Source: Dehalococcoidales bacterium
GTDB lineage: Bacteria; Chloroflexota; Dehalococcoidia; Dehalococcoidales; UBA2162
Direction of reading: 5' to 3'
Assembly (NCBI GenBank): GCA_016932435.1
Contig: JAFGCW010000089.1
Coordinates: 1 to 64,000 of the forward strand
DNA: 64,000 bases
Shown here: one piece after another, positions 45,876 through 55,207 of the stretch
Layout: every line of letters begins with the position of its first letter
Position numbering within the stretch: the stretch's first letter is position 1
Translations under genes and position numbers: made by a program
The notes under the pieces: generated by a model
The model's database searches: none
The model's input: the letters and a program-made list of their open reading frames with translations, nothing else
What the model was told of the DNA's origin: nothing

Positions 45876-46277
45876 ATGAATACGTTAAGCGAGTGGATAA
45901 TTCTGTTTGGTGGTATTATAGCTACAATATTTTTTAATAAAATACGTACCCAAGACATAGTAGCATTGGGTACTGACTCCAAAACAGATAAAGATATTAA
46001 AGAAGCAGTACGAATTCCTATTATGATATTAGTTTTCGTAGTAGGCATCGGATTCATGGCAAGCGCAATATATAATATATTTGATCTATCTATCCTCTCA
46101 GTTATCATTTCCATGTCAGGTTATTTGGTATTTAGGTTCTATAAAATGATAGGACTTAAACTTGATGGATTTATGCGAAGTCGACTTCGCTTCTCGGGCA
46201 CTTTACGGATTACACAATTTTGTAGCCTGATAATTGGAGTAGCAGTAGTTGTTATCGGATTGTTGAATCTCTTTTAG
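45876..46277 (+). CDS. Small membrane protein
   Basis: A 133-residue protein with about four hydrophobic segments: residues 6-20, 47-64, 70-86 and 112-131. There is a charged loop (KTDKDIKEAVR) and no known motif. The start ATG 45876 lacks a strong ribosome site. Function is unknown. Confidence 0.5.
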   Translation: MNTLSEWIILFGGIIATIFFNKIRTQDIVALGTDSKTDKDIKEAVRIPIMILVFVVGIGFMASAIYNIFDLSILSVIISMSGYLVFRFYKMIGLKLDGFMRSRLRFSGTLRITQFCSLIIGVAVVVIGLLNLF

Positions 46278-46289
46278 TGTGAGATACCT

Positions 46290-46430
46290 GCGAGGACTAT
46301 CCTTTGGTGGGTTACGTCCCGGTATTTTTTCTTGCATTAAATCAATAGGTCATCGGGACTCTACCCACCCTACCATTAACTTAATAGCATAGCGTAGGAT
46401 GGGTGGAGCGTAGCGTAACCCGTCGAGAAA
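46290..46430. repeat. Dispersed repeat with GGGTTACG / GGATGGGTGGAGCGTAGCGTAACCC element
   Basis: The gap before recN holds GTGGGTTACG near 46309, CTACCCACCCTACC near 46361 and GGATGGGTGGAGCG near 46397, with the last two in inverted relation. Such GGGTTACGC-type units are widespread repeats. No gene was seen in 46278-46536. Confidence 0.45.
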
Positions 46431-46536
46431 CATCACCGAAACTTCTCATCCCGAATCTACGATTGCATATGTACTTCACATTGTGAACGGTCAGTACGAT
46501 TGTAGTGACACAACCTGCAAGTCTGGAACGGCACAA

Positions 46537-48288
46537 TTAATTAAGCGTTTTTTTCTTCCAATCCTCAGCCCTTTGCATCAGTTCACGTGCAGTGCTTAAA
46601 GCCGACTCGGTGATATCGGGTCCGCTGACCATTTCCGCCAGTTCGTTGAGTCGCTCTTCATCGTTAAGCGATCTGATATTACTCACGGTACGGTCACCGG
46701 CACTCGCCTTGGTAACGCTGTAATGTGAATCGGCGAAAGCAGCGATCTGGGGCAGGTGAGTCACGCAGGTTACCTGGTGGGTTCGCGACAGGTTCCAGAG
46801 TTTTCGACCGATCATCTCACCGCTCCTGCCGCCGACGCCGATATCTATCTCGTCGAACACCAGCACCGGAATGGTATCGGCTTCAGCCAGGGCACATTTC
46901 AATGCCAGCATGAACCGCGATATCTCGCCGGTAGAGGCTATCTTCGCCAGTGGCTTCATCGCTTCACCGGGATTGGTAGAAGCCATGAACTCGACATCAT
47001 CGATCCCGGTGTTTGAATACCTGTACCAGTTTCCGTCCGGTAAAGGAAGTCCTGCATCGTCCAGTTCCCTGTTAATATCCACCCGGAACTCGACTCCTGC
47101 CATTTCAAGGTCGGTCAGTTCCTTTTGAACCGATTCTTCAAGCGTGTCTGATGCCGTCACCCGTTCCCGGGTGATCTCGTCTGCCAGTAATCCCATGTCT
47201 ATTTTTTGTTGGCTTATCTCATATACAAGCTGCTCTATCCGTTCGTCGGAGAAAGCAAGACCTTCCAGTTCCTTTTCTGCATTTTCCAGGTATCCAAATA
47301 TTTCTCCAATGGAGTTCCCGTATTTCCTCTTCAGTGTCCGTATCAGTTCCAGCCTGTCCTGTACTTCTTCCAGCCGCTCGGGGTTATAATCCAGACCTTC
47401 ACCATAATTTTTCACTTCCTGGGCGATCTCAGCCAGTTCATAGGCAGCGCTTTCCAGCCTGTCGAACCGCGCTTTCAGGGAAGGATCCGTTTCCAGCATC
47501 CTGCCAAGCAGCGGCAGGGCATCGTTCATCCTGTCGATTGCCGAAGATGATGACATTGTATTATCATCGCTGCTCAGTAGCGAGTATACCTCATATGAAG
47601 TGGCTTTCAGTTTCTCAGCGGAGGAAAGAACAGCTAGTTCCGTTTCCAGTTCTGAATCTTCATCCTCGATAAGCTCAGCCTGCCTTATTTCATTTATCTG
47701 GAAATTCAGCAGTTCTGTCTGTTTCGAAAAATCGTTTGCCTTGCCGGACAGTTCCCGCAGTTCCTGTTCCTTGTGGTGGAGGTCGGTCACTTTTTCAGCG
47801 AATTCCTGCCGTCGTTTTCCGTTATGGGCGTAACTGTCAAGGAATTCCAGATGATTTTCTTTATCAAGCAGCGACAGGTGGCCACTCTGTCCATGAATAT
47901 CTACCAGGAAAGCACCGATTTCTCTCAGCAGAGCCCGGGGCACTGCCTGACGGTTTACTCTCGGTGTAGTACGACTCTGGCGGCGAAAGACGCAGGAGAA
48001 TATCAGGGAGTCTTCTTCAGGTGAGATATCCTTATTGCTCAGAAGCGCCTTTAGTCTTTTTGCTGTATCATTATCAGACAGCTTGAAAAGGCCCTCAATT
48101 TTCGCTTCGTCGGTATCGGTACGAATATCTTCCTCGTTAGCCTGCCCGGACAGCAGTGCTTCGACAGCGTCGACCACCAGTGATTTACCGGCGCCGGTTT
48201 CACCGGTTATCACGTTCAGACCACTGGTTGGCTTCCAGGTTAATTCTTCAATGATGCCGAAATTCTTTACGGACAATTCGAAAAGCAA
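46537..48288 (-). CDS. recN: DNA repair ATPase RecN
   Basis: A 583-residue SMC-like ATPase. Walker A is GETGAGKS at residues 29-36, and the head includes FSCVFRRQSRTTPRVNRQ. Long coiled-coil arms follow. The signature region is ASTGEISRFMLALKCAL and Walker B is VLVFDEIDIGVGGRSG, with CVTHLPQIAAFAD after it. It acts in double-strand break repair. Shadows on the plus strand inside this gene are not genes. Confidence 0.95.
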   Translation of the reverse strand: MLFELSVKNFGIIEELTWKPTSGLNVITGETGAGKSLVVDAVEALLSGQANEEDIRTDTDEAKIEGLFKLSDNDTAKRLKALLSNKDISPEEDSLIFSCVFRRQSRTTPRVNRQAVPRALLREIGAFLVDIHGQSGHLSLLDKENHLEFLDSYAHNGKRRQEFAEKVTDLHHKEQELRELSGKANDFSKQTELLNFQINEIRQAELIEDEDSELETELAVLSSAEKLKATSYEVYSLLSSDDNTMSSSSAIDRMNDALPLLGRMLETDPSLKARFDRLESAAYELAEIAQEVKNYGEGLDYNPERLEEVQDRLELIRTLKRKYGNSIGEIFGYLENAEKELEGLAFSDERIEQLVYEISQQKIDMGLLADEITRERVTASDTLEESVQKELTDLEMAGVEFRVDINRELDDAGLPLPDGNWYRYSNTGIDDVEFMASTNPGEAMKPLAKIASTGEISRFMLALKCALAEADTIPVLVFDEIDIGVGGRSGEMIGRKLWNLSRTHQVTCVTHLPQIAAFADSHYSVTKASAGDRTVSNIRSLNDEERLNELAEMVSGPDITESALSTARELMQRAEDWKKKTLN

Positions 48289-48302
48289 TTTAAATTCCTG
48301 TC

Positions 48303-48402
48303 ATTCCCGTCCGCCATAGGCGGATATACTCCAGCGGGAATTAATAATATTAATCATATAGATTGCTACGTCTCCCGATTGCATCGAGATCCTCGCAATG
48401 AC
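48303..48402. repeat. Imperfect inverted repeats downstream of the nitroreductase
   Basis: ATTCCCG (48303-48309) pairs with CGGGAAT (48335-48341) around an inner TCCGCC/GGCGGA stem. A half-copy of the CTCGCAATGAC end follows at 48392-48402. It belongs to the same repeat class as the element at 49151. Confidence 0.5.
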
Positions 48403-48411
48403 ATTTTGATA

Positions 48412-49071
48412 TTAGTCCTTATATCTCACTATTTCACTGACTGGGCGGCGAGGTGCCTTGTAAGTATTGATGATATTTTCTTCGTTCGGATAACCGAGAC
48501 CCACTCCGGTGACTATATTCAGGCTGTCCGGTATCTCGAGTTCCTTGCGGAGGACATCCTGGTGAGAACAGAATGCTCCGGCAATGAAGGTATCTATATT
48601 CAGCCCTTTCGCCGCGATGCATATCGACTGTATAAACAGACCCAGGTCCATATTGTTTTTAATTTCCTTGTCCTGGCAGATGATAGCCAGTACCGGAACG
48701 CCGAACATCCGGGCGCCCCATTCCATGAATACCTTGCCTGACTCGGGATCATCGGGATTCAGTCCCAGCAGTTCCAGCCTTTCTTTCCTTATCTGTGCCA
48801 TTCGTGCCTGGATATAGGCCGGCTGAGGTGGCGGTCCGCCTGGCCCACCGGGAGATCCTGCCGGTGGGTTTTTCGCCCGTTCCTGGTATTCTTTGCGTAT
48901 CTTCTCCATCGTTGCCCCGGCGGCAATAAATACTTCCCAGGGCTGACCGTTGCCGCCTGAAGGAGCGCGGCAGGCTGTCTCCATTATTTTCATCATTATG
49001 TTTTTATCTACCGGTTTCGAACTGAAATCACGCACACTGTGCCTGTTAAGAATTGCTTCCAGAGCATCCAT
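48412..49071 (-). CDS. Nitroreductase-family FMN oxidoreductase
   Basis: A 219-residue protein. RHSVRDFSSKPVD at the start, ACRAPSGGNGQPWEVFIA, and VTGVGLGYPNEEN are the FMN-binding and fold signatures of the family. An insert, Pro/Gly-rich near residues 72-85 (AGSPGGPGGPPPQ), is unusual. Family members reduce quinones, nitro compounds or flavins. The substrate is unknown. Confidence 0.88.
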   Translation of the reverse strand: MDALEAILNRHSVRDFSSKPVDKNIMMKIMETACRAPSGGNGQPWEVFIAAGATMEKIRKEYQERAKNPPAGSPGGPGGPPPQPAYIQARMAQIRKERLELLGLNPDDPESGKVFMEWGARMFGVPVLAIICQDKEIKNNMDLGLFIQSICIAAKGLNIDTFIAGAFCSHQDVLRKELEIPDSLNIVTGVGLGYPNEENIINTYKAPRRPVSEIVRYKD

Positions 49072-49394
49072 TTCCTACCTCCGAATAAACCTTTTTCAGC
49101 CGAAAGTATAGCATAATCTGGCAGGCTTTTTCTAAGGATAGCTACTGGATGTCATTGCGAGATTTGCCGTCAACAGGCGAACCGAAGCAATCTATACGAA
49201 TCTTAGAGATTGCCACGGGCTTCGCCCTCGCAATGACGTGTGTGGTAGATTACTTCGCCTTGATAAAGTCGAGACCTGTGTTAACCATTTTGGGGATTTG
49301 ATGGATTTCATATATAAATACCAGAGAATGATATATAATAACTCCAAATTCTGTTTTCCGGAAAGCTGCAAATATATATAAGTGGGGGGAATGT
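49072..49394. other. Intergenic region with a miniature repeat and likely promoter
   Basis: This 323-nt gap holds the terminally inverted repeat listed separately (49151-49237). Further on, an AT-rich stretch (49310-49345) with ATATATAAT could be the xylose-operon promoter, without a clear -35. GGGGGGAATG lies before the xylose isomerase-like gene. Confidence 0.45.
49151..49237. repeat. Miniature repeat with 11-bp terminal inverted ends
   Basis: GTCATTGCGAG at 49151-49161 and its inverse CTCGCAATGAC at 49227-49237 bound an 87-bp non-coding element with internal GAAGCAATCT and AGATTGCCACGGGC. It resembles a common miniature repeat class. A half-copy lies at 48392. Confidence 0.6.
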
Positions 49395-50459
49395 GTGTTC
49401 ATGGACAGAGTAAAGAACAGCGTCGGTATCTGGGCATTCGGCGGGAACGCGACAAGATTTATGCCGGCTGGGTATCACCCGGACGCGGTTGAAGAAGACA
49501 TGGTTGAAAAAACCAAACGGGTAGTAGATGGCCTGGGTGAACTGGTCGACGGCTACGAATATCACTATCCCGGTGAGGTAAACGAAGATAACGTTGAACA
49601 GGTGAAAAAAGCCCTCGGTCAGGCAGACCTTTACTGCATTGCTCTCGGTCTTTTTAACAATCCTAAGTATGCCCTGGGAACATTCATCAACCCGGATAAA
49701 AAACTAAGAGAAGAAACGATAGCAATCACTCAAAAGGGAGTTGAACTTGCCGCTGAAGTCGGTGCCAAGTTCATTATCTGGCCGGGCGGCGAAGGATACA
49801 ACTACCCTTTCCAGATTCCGTACGCTGAAGTGTGGGGATACTTTATCGATGCTGTCGCCCAGACCGTTGAAAAAGCGAACGAACTTGGCGTCACCGTACT
49901 TCTCGAGCATAAGAACTCGGAACCGGCGATGCGCATCCTTATGCGGAATATCGGTATGACGATGTTCGTTATCAACAAGGTTAAGGAAAAGGGTGTCAAT
50001 ATCGATAATCTCAAGGTGAACATGGACTGGCAGCACCTGATAATGAATGGCGAACCGCTTGGAGAATACGCTTCACTCCTCGCTTCCGAAGGACTGCTTG
50101 GTCACCAGCATGGAAACTCAGGCTGGGGCAGCTTCGATGATGACAACATGGTCGGGGCTTCTTTCTTTATGCAGACACTCGAACTGGCACTGACCCTTCG
50201 CCGGTATGGATACGGTCGGAATGGTGAGAGGGTTGGTTTCGACCTGTTTCCCTACACTGAAGACCAGGTGGAAGCCGTAAAACGAAGTATCTACCAGTGG
50301 GAGTATATAGACTCCATAGCCGCTAAAATCAACGATAAAGCACTGGCGCAGGCCCAGGATGCCCATGATGCCGTTGCTGCCTATGATGCCGTGTATCGCG
50401 CTCTGGGGCTCGATGATGAGTTCATCCGAACAGTACATGAAAGCAGAAGGAAAGGATAG
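49395..50459 (+). CDS. Xylose isomerase-like TIM-barrel protein
   Basis: A 354-residue sugar isomerase-like protein. TVLLEHKNSEPAMRI has the E-x-K-x-x-E-P metal site of xylose isomerase. VNMDWQHLIMNGEP and LGHQHGNSGWGSFDDD match the other metal ligands. It is shorter than most XylA proteins (about 390-440). It heads a run with a GH3 glycosidase (2-nt gap) and a FGGY kinase, so it probably converts xylose to xylulose, or a related sugar. The start is GTG/TTC-region near 49395; the ATG at 49401 is an alternative. Confidence 0.78.
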   Translation: MFMDRVKNSVGIWAFGGNATRFMPAGYHPDAVEEDMVEKTKRVVDGLGELVDGYEYHYPGEVNEDNVEQVKKALGQADLYCIALGLFNNPKYALGTFINPDKKLREETIAITQKGVELAAEVGAKFIIWPGGEGYNYPFQIPYAEVWGYFIDAVAQTVEKANELGVTVLLEHKNSEPAMRILMRNIGMTMFVINKVKEKGVNIDNLKVNMDWQHLIMNGEPLGEYASLLASEGLLGHQHGNSGWGSFDDDNMVGASFFMQTLELALTLRRYGYGRNGERVGFDLFPYTEDQVEAVKRSIYQWEYIDSIAAKINDKALAQAQDAHDAVAAYDAVYRALGLDDEFIRTVHESRRKG

Positions 50460-50461
50460 TC

Positions 50462-52759
50462 ATGGATATATATAAAGATAAGTCGAAAAGCATACAGGAA
50501 CGGGTACAGGACCTGCTGTCCAGGATGACTCTCGATGAGAAGATAGCCCAGATAGGCAGCGTATCCGGCAGGCCAGAAGGAAGCGGCAAGAATTATCTTG
50601 GTTTTATCGAAGACGGGCAGGTAAAAAACGGCATCGGGCAGATAAGCGCCCCGGCACGTTCAACCGGGCTTCAGGCGAAGGAACTGGCTGAATATACCAA
50701 TGCTGTCCAGAAATACCTCGTTGAACAAACCCGACTCGGTATACCGGCTATCATCCATGAAGAATGTATCAACGGAATGCGTGCCAGGGGTACGACCGTC
50801 TTTCCACAGGCGATAGGGCTTGCTTCCACCTGGGAACCCGAACTGGTCGAGAAAATGACAGAGATAATCCGTTTACAAATGAGGTCGACCGGATTTCACC
50901 AGGCATTATCACCGGTACTGGATATCTCCCGTGATCCACGCTGGGGGAGGACTGAGGAAAGTTATGGCGAAGATCCATACCTTGATTCCCGGATGGCGGT
51001 AGCGTTCGTAAAAGGTTTGCAGGGAGAAGATATCAGCAAGGGTGTTGTCGCTACGGTGAAACACTTCGTCGGGCATGGATACTCGGAAGGCGGTATGAAC
51101 TGTGCCCCTGCTAACATAACTCCTCGCCTGCTCAGGGAAGTATATCTTTACCCCTTCGAACAGGCGGTCAAGGAAGCCGGTGTTCTCTCTTTGATGAATG
51201 CCTACCACGAGATAGATGGTGTTCCCTGCGCTGCTTCCGAAGAGTTACTGACAAAGATTTTAAGGGACGAATGGGGATTCAATGGTATCGTTGTATCGGA
51301 CTACTACGCGGTGCGCCAGCTCATGACCTATCACAATATCACCAATGATGGCGGAGAAGCCGCTGGCCTGGCTTTGAGGGCTGGAATCGACGTTGAACTT
51401 CCCGATTACGATTGCTACGCCGAACCGCTGAAGGAGTACGTCGAAAATGGAAAGGTTTCCGAAGAACTGATAAACACGTCTGTAGAGCGGGTATTGGCGA
51501 TGAAATTCAGGCTGGGTCTTTTCGAGAATCCATACGTGGAACCAAATGCAGCCGTGGCGACCTGGGATACCCCGGAACAGAGAGCGTTTTCCAGGGAACT
51601 TGCACGGAAATCGATTGTCCTGCTGAAAAACCAGGGCAATATTCTTCCTTTGAAAAAGGATGTGAAAACCATCGCTGTAATTGGCCCGAGTGCCGACAGC
51701 CAGAGAAACCTTTTGGGTGATTATTCTTTCGGGGCCAATTACGGCTACCGGATGCGCTGTGATCCTGACACAAATGAACTGGTGGTGGAATGGTATGACG
51801 AGGATTATCACCATGACCGTGTGATAAGCAATAAAATCGCCAGTATTCTTGAAGGCGTAAGGGCCAAACTTGGCAGCGCCACAAAGGTAGTCTATGAAAA
51901 AGGCTGTGAAGTCACCGGAACATCTGAAGATGGTATCGCCAAGGCTGTAGCGGCGGCCAAGGAAGCCGATGTAGCTGTGGTAGCTGTCGGCGGCAGGTCG
52001 GGTTTGCTGAACGAATACACCAGCGGCGAGATGAGGGATCGGGCTGAACTCGGTCTGCCCGGTGTCCAGGAAAAGCTGGTTGAAGCTGTCTGTGAGACGG
52101 GCACTCCGGTCGTTCTTCTACTGGCCAACGGCAGGCCATATACGCTAAAGCGCCTGTTAAATAAAGTTGACGCTATTGTAGAGCTATGGTTGCCTGGTGA
52201 AGAAGGCGGCCACGCAGCGGCGGATGTGCTTTTCGGTGATTATAATCCCGGCGGCAGACTTCCGATGTCATTCCCTGAGAAAGAAGGACAGATACCGGTC
52301 TATTACGCCCATAAACCATCCGGCGGAAGATCATCGCAATGGGGAGACTACGCCGACGGCAGTTCGAAACCACTGTTTCCTTTCGGGTACGGACTCAGCT
52401 ATACGACCTTCGAGTACAGTAATCTTAAAATAACTCCTGAAAAGGTTTCGACAGATGGAGAAGTGATAGTAACGGTTGATGTGAAAAACACCGGGAAAGC
52501 TGCCGGCGACGAGGTTGTTCAGCTTTACATAAACGACATTATTGCTACTGTACCGCGACCGGTCAAGGAGTTGAAGGCTTTCAAGCGTATCAACCTGCAG
52601 TCGGATGAGACCAGGACCGTGGAACTGAAGCTAAAAGCCGAATCGTTGTCTTTCTATAACCTTGATATGCAACGTGTCGTGGAACCGGGAATGTTCAAAG
52701 TCATGGTAGGGAGTTCATCGGAAAACATACTACTTGAAAGCGAGTTTGAAATAGGATAA
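50462..52759 (+). CDS. GH3 beta-glycosidase (beta-xylosidase/glucosidase)
   Basis: A 765-residue GH3 enzyme without a signal peptide, so probably cytoplasmic. The domain order is the GH3 barrel (RDPRWGRTEESYGEDPYL, VVATVKHFVGHG), nucleophile Asp280 in GIVVSDYYAV, a C-terminal sandwich (LLKNQGNILPL, FGYGLSYTTF) and a fibronectin III-like end. It removes terminal xylose or glucose from oligosaccharides. It starts 2 nt after the isomerase. Confidence 0.92.
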   Translation: MDIYKDKSKSIQERVQDLLSRMTLDEKIAQIGSVSGRPEGSGKNYLGFIEDGQVKNGIGQISAPARSTGLQAKELAEYTNAVQKYLVEQTRLGIPAIIHEECINGMRARGTTVFPQAIGLASTWEPELVEKMTEIIRLQMRSTGFHQALSPVLDISRDPRWGRTEESYGEDPYLDSRMAVAFVKGLQGEDISKGVVATVKHFVGHGYSEGGMNCAPANITPRLLREVYLYPFEQAVKEAGVLSLMNAYHEIDGVPCAASEELLTKILRDEWGFNGIVVSDYYAVRQLMTYHNITNDGGEAAGLALRAGIDVELPDYDCYAEPLKEYVENGKVSEELINTSVERVLAMKFRLGLFENPYVEPNAAVATWDTPEQRAFSRELARKSIVLLKNQGNILPLKKDVKTIAVIGPSADSQRNLLGDYSFGANYGYRMRCDPDTNELVVEWYDEDYHHDRVISNKIASILEGVRAKLGSATKVVYEKGCEVTGTSEDGIAKAVAAAKEADVAVVAVGGRSGLLNEYTSGEMRDRAELGLPGVQEKLVEAVCETGTPVVLLLANGRPYTLKRLLNKVDAIVELWLPGEEGGHAAADVLFGDYNPGGRLPMSFPEKEGQIPVYYAHKPSGGRSSQWGDYADGSSKPLFPFGYGLSYTTFEYSNLKITPEKVSTDGEVIVTVDVKNTGKAAGDEVVQLYINDIIATVPRPVKELKAFKRINLQSDETRTVELKLKAESLSFYNLDMQRVVEPGMFKVMVGSSSENILLESEFEIG

Positions 52760-52787
52760 TAATTCACAGGCTATTAGGAGTTTATTA

Positions 52788-52887
52788 AATCCCCCTTATT
52801 CCCCCTTTACAAAGGGGGATACCAGATTTATCTTTGCAGGAATAATATGAGCTTCTCCCTTTATGAAAGGGAGATTGAGAGGGATTT
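52788..52887. repeat. Miniature repeat in the GH3-kinase gap
   Basis: AAATCCC (52788) and GGGATTT (52881-52887) bound about 100 bp. Inside are CCCCCTTT/AAAGGGGG (52801-52818) and CTCCCTTT/AAAGGGAG (52855-52873) stems. It is of the CCCCCTTTACAAAGGGGG class. It supplies the sequence just before the kinase start. Confidence 0.6.
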
Positions 52888-52892
52888 CAAAT

Positions 52893-54500
52893 ATGAAGAA
52901 AAGTCTCTCTTTAGGAATCGATATAAGCACTCAGAGTATTTCGGCGGTTGTCCTGGATATGGAAACATGGACGGTTGTCTGGGAACACTCGCTGGATTAC
53001 TGCCGTGATACCCGGCTGAACTCCTTCGGTATCAGACAGGAAGACTATATACTGCCGCCTGAATCGGAAGGAGAAGCCAACCAGCCTGTCGCTTTGTTTC
53101 TTGCGGCACTCGATGCGTTATTGGCTGACTTACAAAAAGTAGTTGATCCCGGCGCTATAGTGGCTATCAATACCTCCGGTCAGCAGCACGGCCATGTTTA
53201 CCTGAATCAGCAGGCTCCTGCCATATTCGGAAAATTACTAGAAAAAGGATCCGGGCAGTCGGACCTGAATTCACTGTTGAGGGAAAGTCTTGCCTGGGAT
53301 AAAGCCCCGATATGGATGACCTCTGATACCAGCAAACAGGCTGAATTTATCCGTAACCATGTCGGCGGTAAACGAAGAATGATTGAGTTGTCAGGCGCGA
53401 ACGCACCGTTGAGATTTACCGGAATAGTAATCAGGAAAATCGGGCAGAAATTTCCGGATATCTATAATAATACGGAGAAGATTCAGCTTATCAGCAGTTT
53501 CATTCCTGCCGTACTGACGGGTAATCCGGATGTTCCTGTAGATTACGGAAACGCCAGCGGAATGGTATTAATGGATTACCGGCGGAAAGAATGGTCGGAG
53601 GAACTCATTCGGGCTGTCTCAGACGGATTACCCGGTGGTGATGCAGGCTTGAAGAAAAAACTTCCCAAGATTGTTACACCGGATTCCGTTGTCGGGAACA
53701 TTTCCGCTTATTTCGTATCGAAATACGGATTTTCACCAACCTGTAAGATCATCGCCGGTTCGGGAGATAATCCACAGTCGAAGGTGCTCGTGAACGGAGA
53801 TTTGTTAAGCCTAGGTACCAGCATAGTGAATATGGTATCCACCGATGGAGTAACTCTGGATATGAACGGCTATGCCAGCGCCATGTACGATGGTATCGGC
53901 AGGCCGTTCATGTTCGGCACGCGAACTAATGGAGTGATGGTATGGGATAATCTCAGGTCGATGTACGGACTTGGAAAAAACGAGTACGCACCTGCCGAGG
54001 AAGCCTTGAAAAATACACCGGTCGGTGAACATTTACTGTTCTGGCAGCCCAGGAACGAGTCTTTTCCACCGTCCGGCAGTATTGATATCACCAGGATCGG
54101 TGATTTTGCTCCCGGACTGGGCCATGATTATACTGCTCTTATCGAGACCACACTGGCTGCGGTCTATACGTATTCAGAAGGATTTACCAGGCAAACCGAC
54201 GAACCATTGCATGTTACCGGCGGCGCCAGGAACAGTCGTGAAATAGCGAGGAGAATAGCTGCAATATGGAACAGACCGGTAACACCCGTAGAAGCAGGTG
54301 GAGCTGCGCTCGGTGCGGCGGTTGCCGGTATGGTCGGATATCACAGGTCTGAAGGTGAAAAGATCGATATCTTAAAAAACACCGGATTGCTGAAAGTGGG
54401 AGAGATAATTCATCCCCGGCAGGATGATGTCGATGCGTTTCACCACCCCGGTGGTTTCCTTGAGCGTTATGCTGTAGAAGAATCGAAGTTTATATCTTGA
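52893..54500 (+). CDS. FGGY-family carbohydrate kinase (xylulokinase-like)
   Basis: A 535-residue ATP-dependent sugar kinase. The N-terminal phosphate loop is LSLGIDISTQSISAVVLDME. The C-terminal adenosine region is LHVTGGARNSREIARRIA and GGAALGAAVAGMVG. ATG 52893 is chosen because the upstream in-frame ATG at 52863 lies within the repeat. It likely phosphorylates xylulose, completing a xylose pathway with the two upstream genes. Its end overlaps yedF by 11 bases. Confidence 0.88.
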   Translation: MKKSLSLGIDISTQSISAVVLDMETWTVVWEHSLDYCRDTRLNSFGIRQEDYILPPESEGEANQPVALFLAALDALLADLQKVVDPGAIVAINTSGQQHGHVYLNQQAPAIFGKLLEKGSGQSDLNSLLRESLAWDKAPIWMTSDTSKQAEFIRNHVGGKRRMIELSGANAPLRFTGIVIRKIGQKFPDIYNNTEKIQLISSFIPAVLTGNPDVPVDYGNASGMVLMDYRRKEWSEELIRAVSDGLPGGDAGLKKKLPKIVTPDSVVGNISAYFVSKYGFSPTCKIIAGSGDNPQSKVLVNGDLLSLGTSIVNMVSTDGVTLDMNGYASAMYDGIGRPFMFGTRTNGVMVWDNLRSMYGLGKNEYAPAEEALKNTPVGEHLLFWQPRNESFPPSGSIDITRIGDFAPGLGHDYTALIETTLAAVYTYSEGFTRQTDEPLHVTGGARNSREIARRIAAIWNRPVTPVEAGGAALGAAVAGMVGYHRSEGEKIDILKNTGLLKVGEIIHPRQDDVDAFHHPGGFLERYAVEESKFIS

Positions 54501-55068
54501 TAACTTTATCCGATGAAAGCAGTGAATCTACGGTCTCGTACATATTCGTGACCTGTCCGACATCAAGTTTATCGGTCAGTTCATAGTATGCAAGGCAGGT
54601 CCCGCAGGAATATATCTCCACTCCCTCGTTTTCCAGAAGGTGGAGAGTGTCAAGGACATCGGATCCTTCTATTGTCAACCTGACTCCATCGTTCATAAAC
54701 AGGATCTTTTCCGGCCTGGGGCTGGCGTCCCACAGAGTATTTAGGAAGGCTTTCATAAGGATTTTACCCAGTTCCTCGCTTCCTGTACCCAACCTGTCGG
54801 TCGTAATCAGGACTACATTGCTGCTGTTCTTCGCCAATTCGCGGGTTTCGGTTTTCCCCTTGTGAATATGTATATAGTACAACCCGTCTCTTTCTTCTAC
54901 TTTATACGAGCAGTTTTGGCTGTCTGCGAAACGCTGTACGTTCTGGCTTCCTTCAGGTCGTTCGATAACTACTGTGATATCCCCTTCCGCAATTTCTTCC
55001 AGGGCTTTCTTCGTTTTTACTACCGGAAGAGGACAGGCAAGTCCGCGTGCGTCTATTTCAATAGTCAT
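54490..55068 (-). CDS. yedF: Selenium metabolism protein YedF
   Basis: A 192-residue protein. The N-terminal TusA-like domain has Cys12 in ARGLACPLPVVKTKKAL. The C-terminal DsrE-like domain ends with EIYSCGTCLAYYEL, a conserved CxxC-type motif. This two-domain form accompanies selenium-utilising genomes and is thought to supply or traffic selenium; the biochemical role is not fully proven. It faces the LysR regulator across a 139-nt divergent gap. Its presence supports the Sec readings elsewhere in the window. Confidence 0.9.
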   Translation of the reverse strand: MTIEIDARGLACPLPVVKTKKALEEIAEGDITVVIERPEGSQNVQRFADSQNCSYKVEERDGLYYIHIHKGKTETRELAKNSSNVVLITTDRLGTGSEELGKILMKAFLNTLWDASPRPEKILFMNDGVRLTIEGSDVLDTLHLLENEGVEIYSCGTCLAYYELTDKLDVGQVTNMYETVDSLLSSDKVIKI

Positions 55069-55207
55069 ATTTGCTCCTTGACCCTTTTATCAATAATAAA
55101 AGAGAGATTTTGGCTGTTTTCCGCGTAATGTTATAATATTACTACCATGATTTTACCATAAATATTTATTATACTGATAGAATATAAAACTTATATGAGG
55201 GACGAAT

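Noticed and set aside
45788..45937. A 49-codon frame overlapping the small membrane protein
   Set aside because: It has a weak start, is mostly out of frame with the better 45876 gene, and shows no motif.
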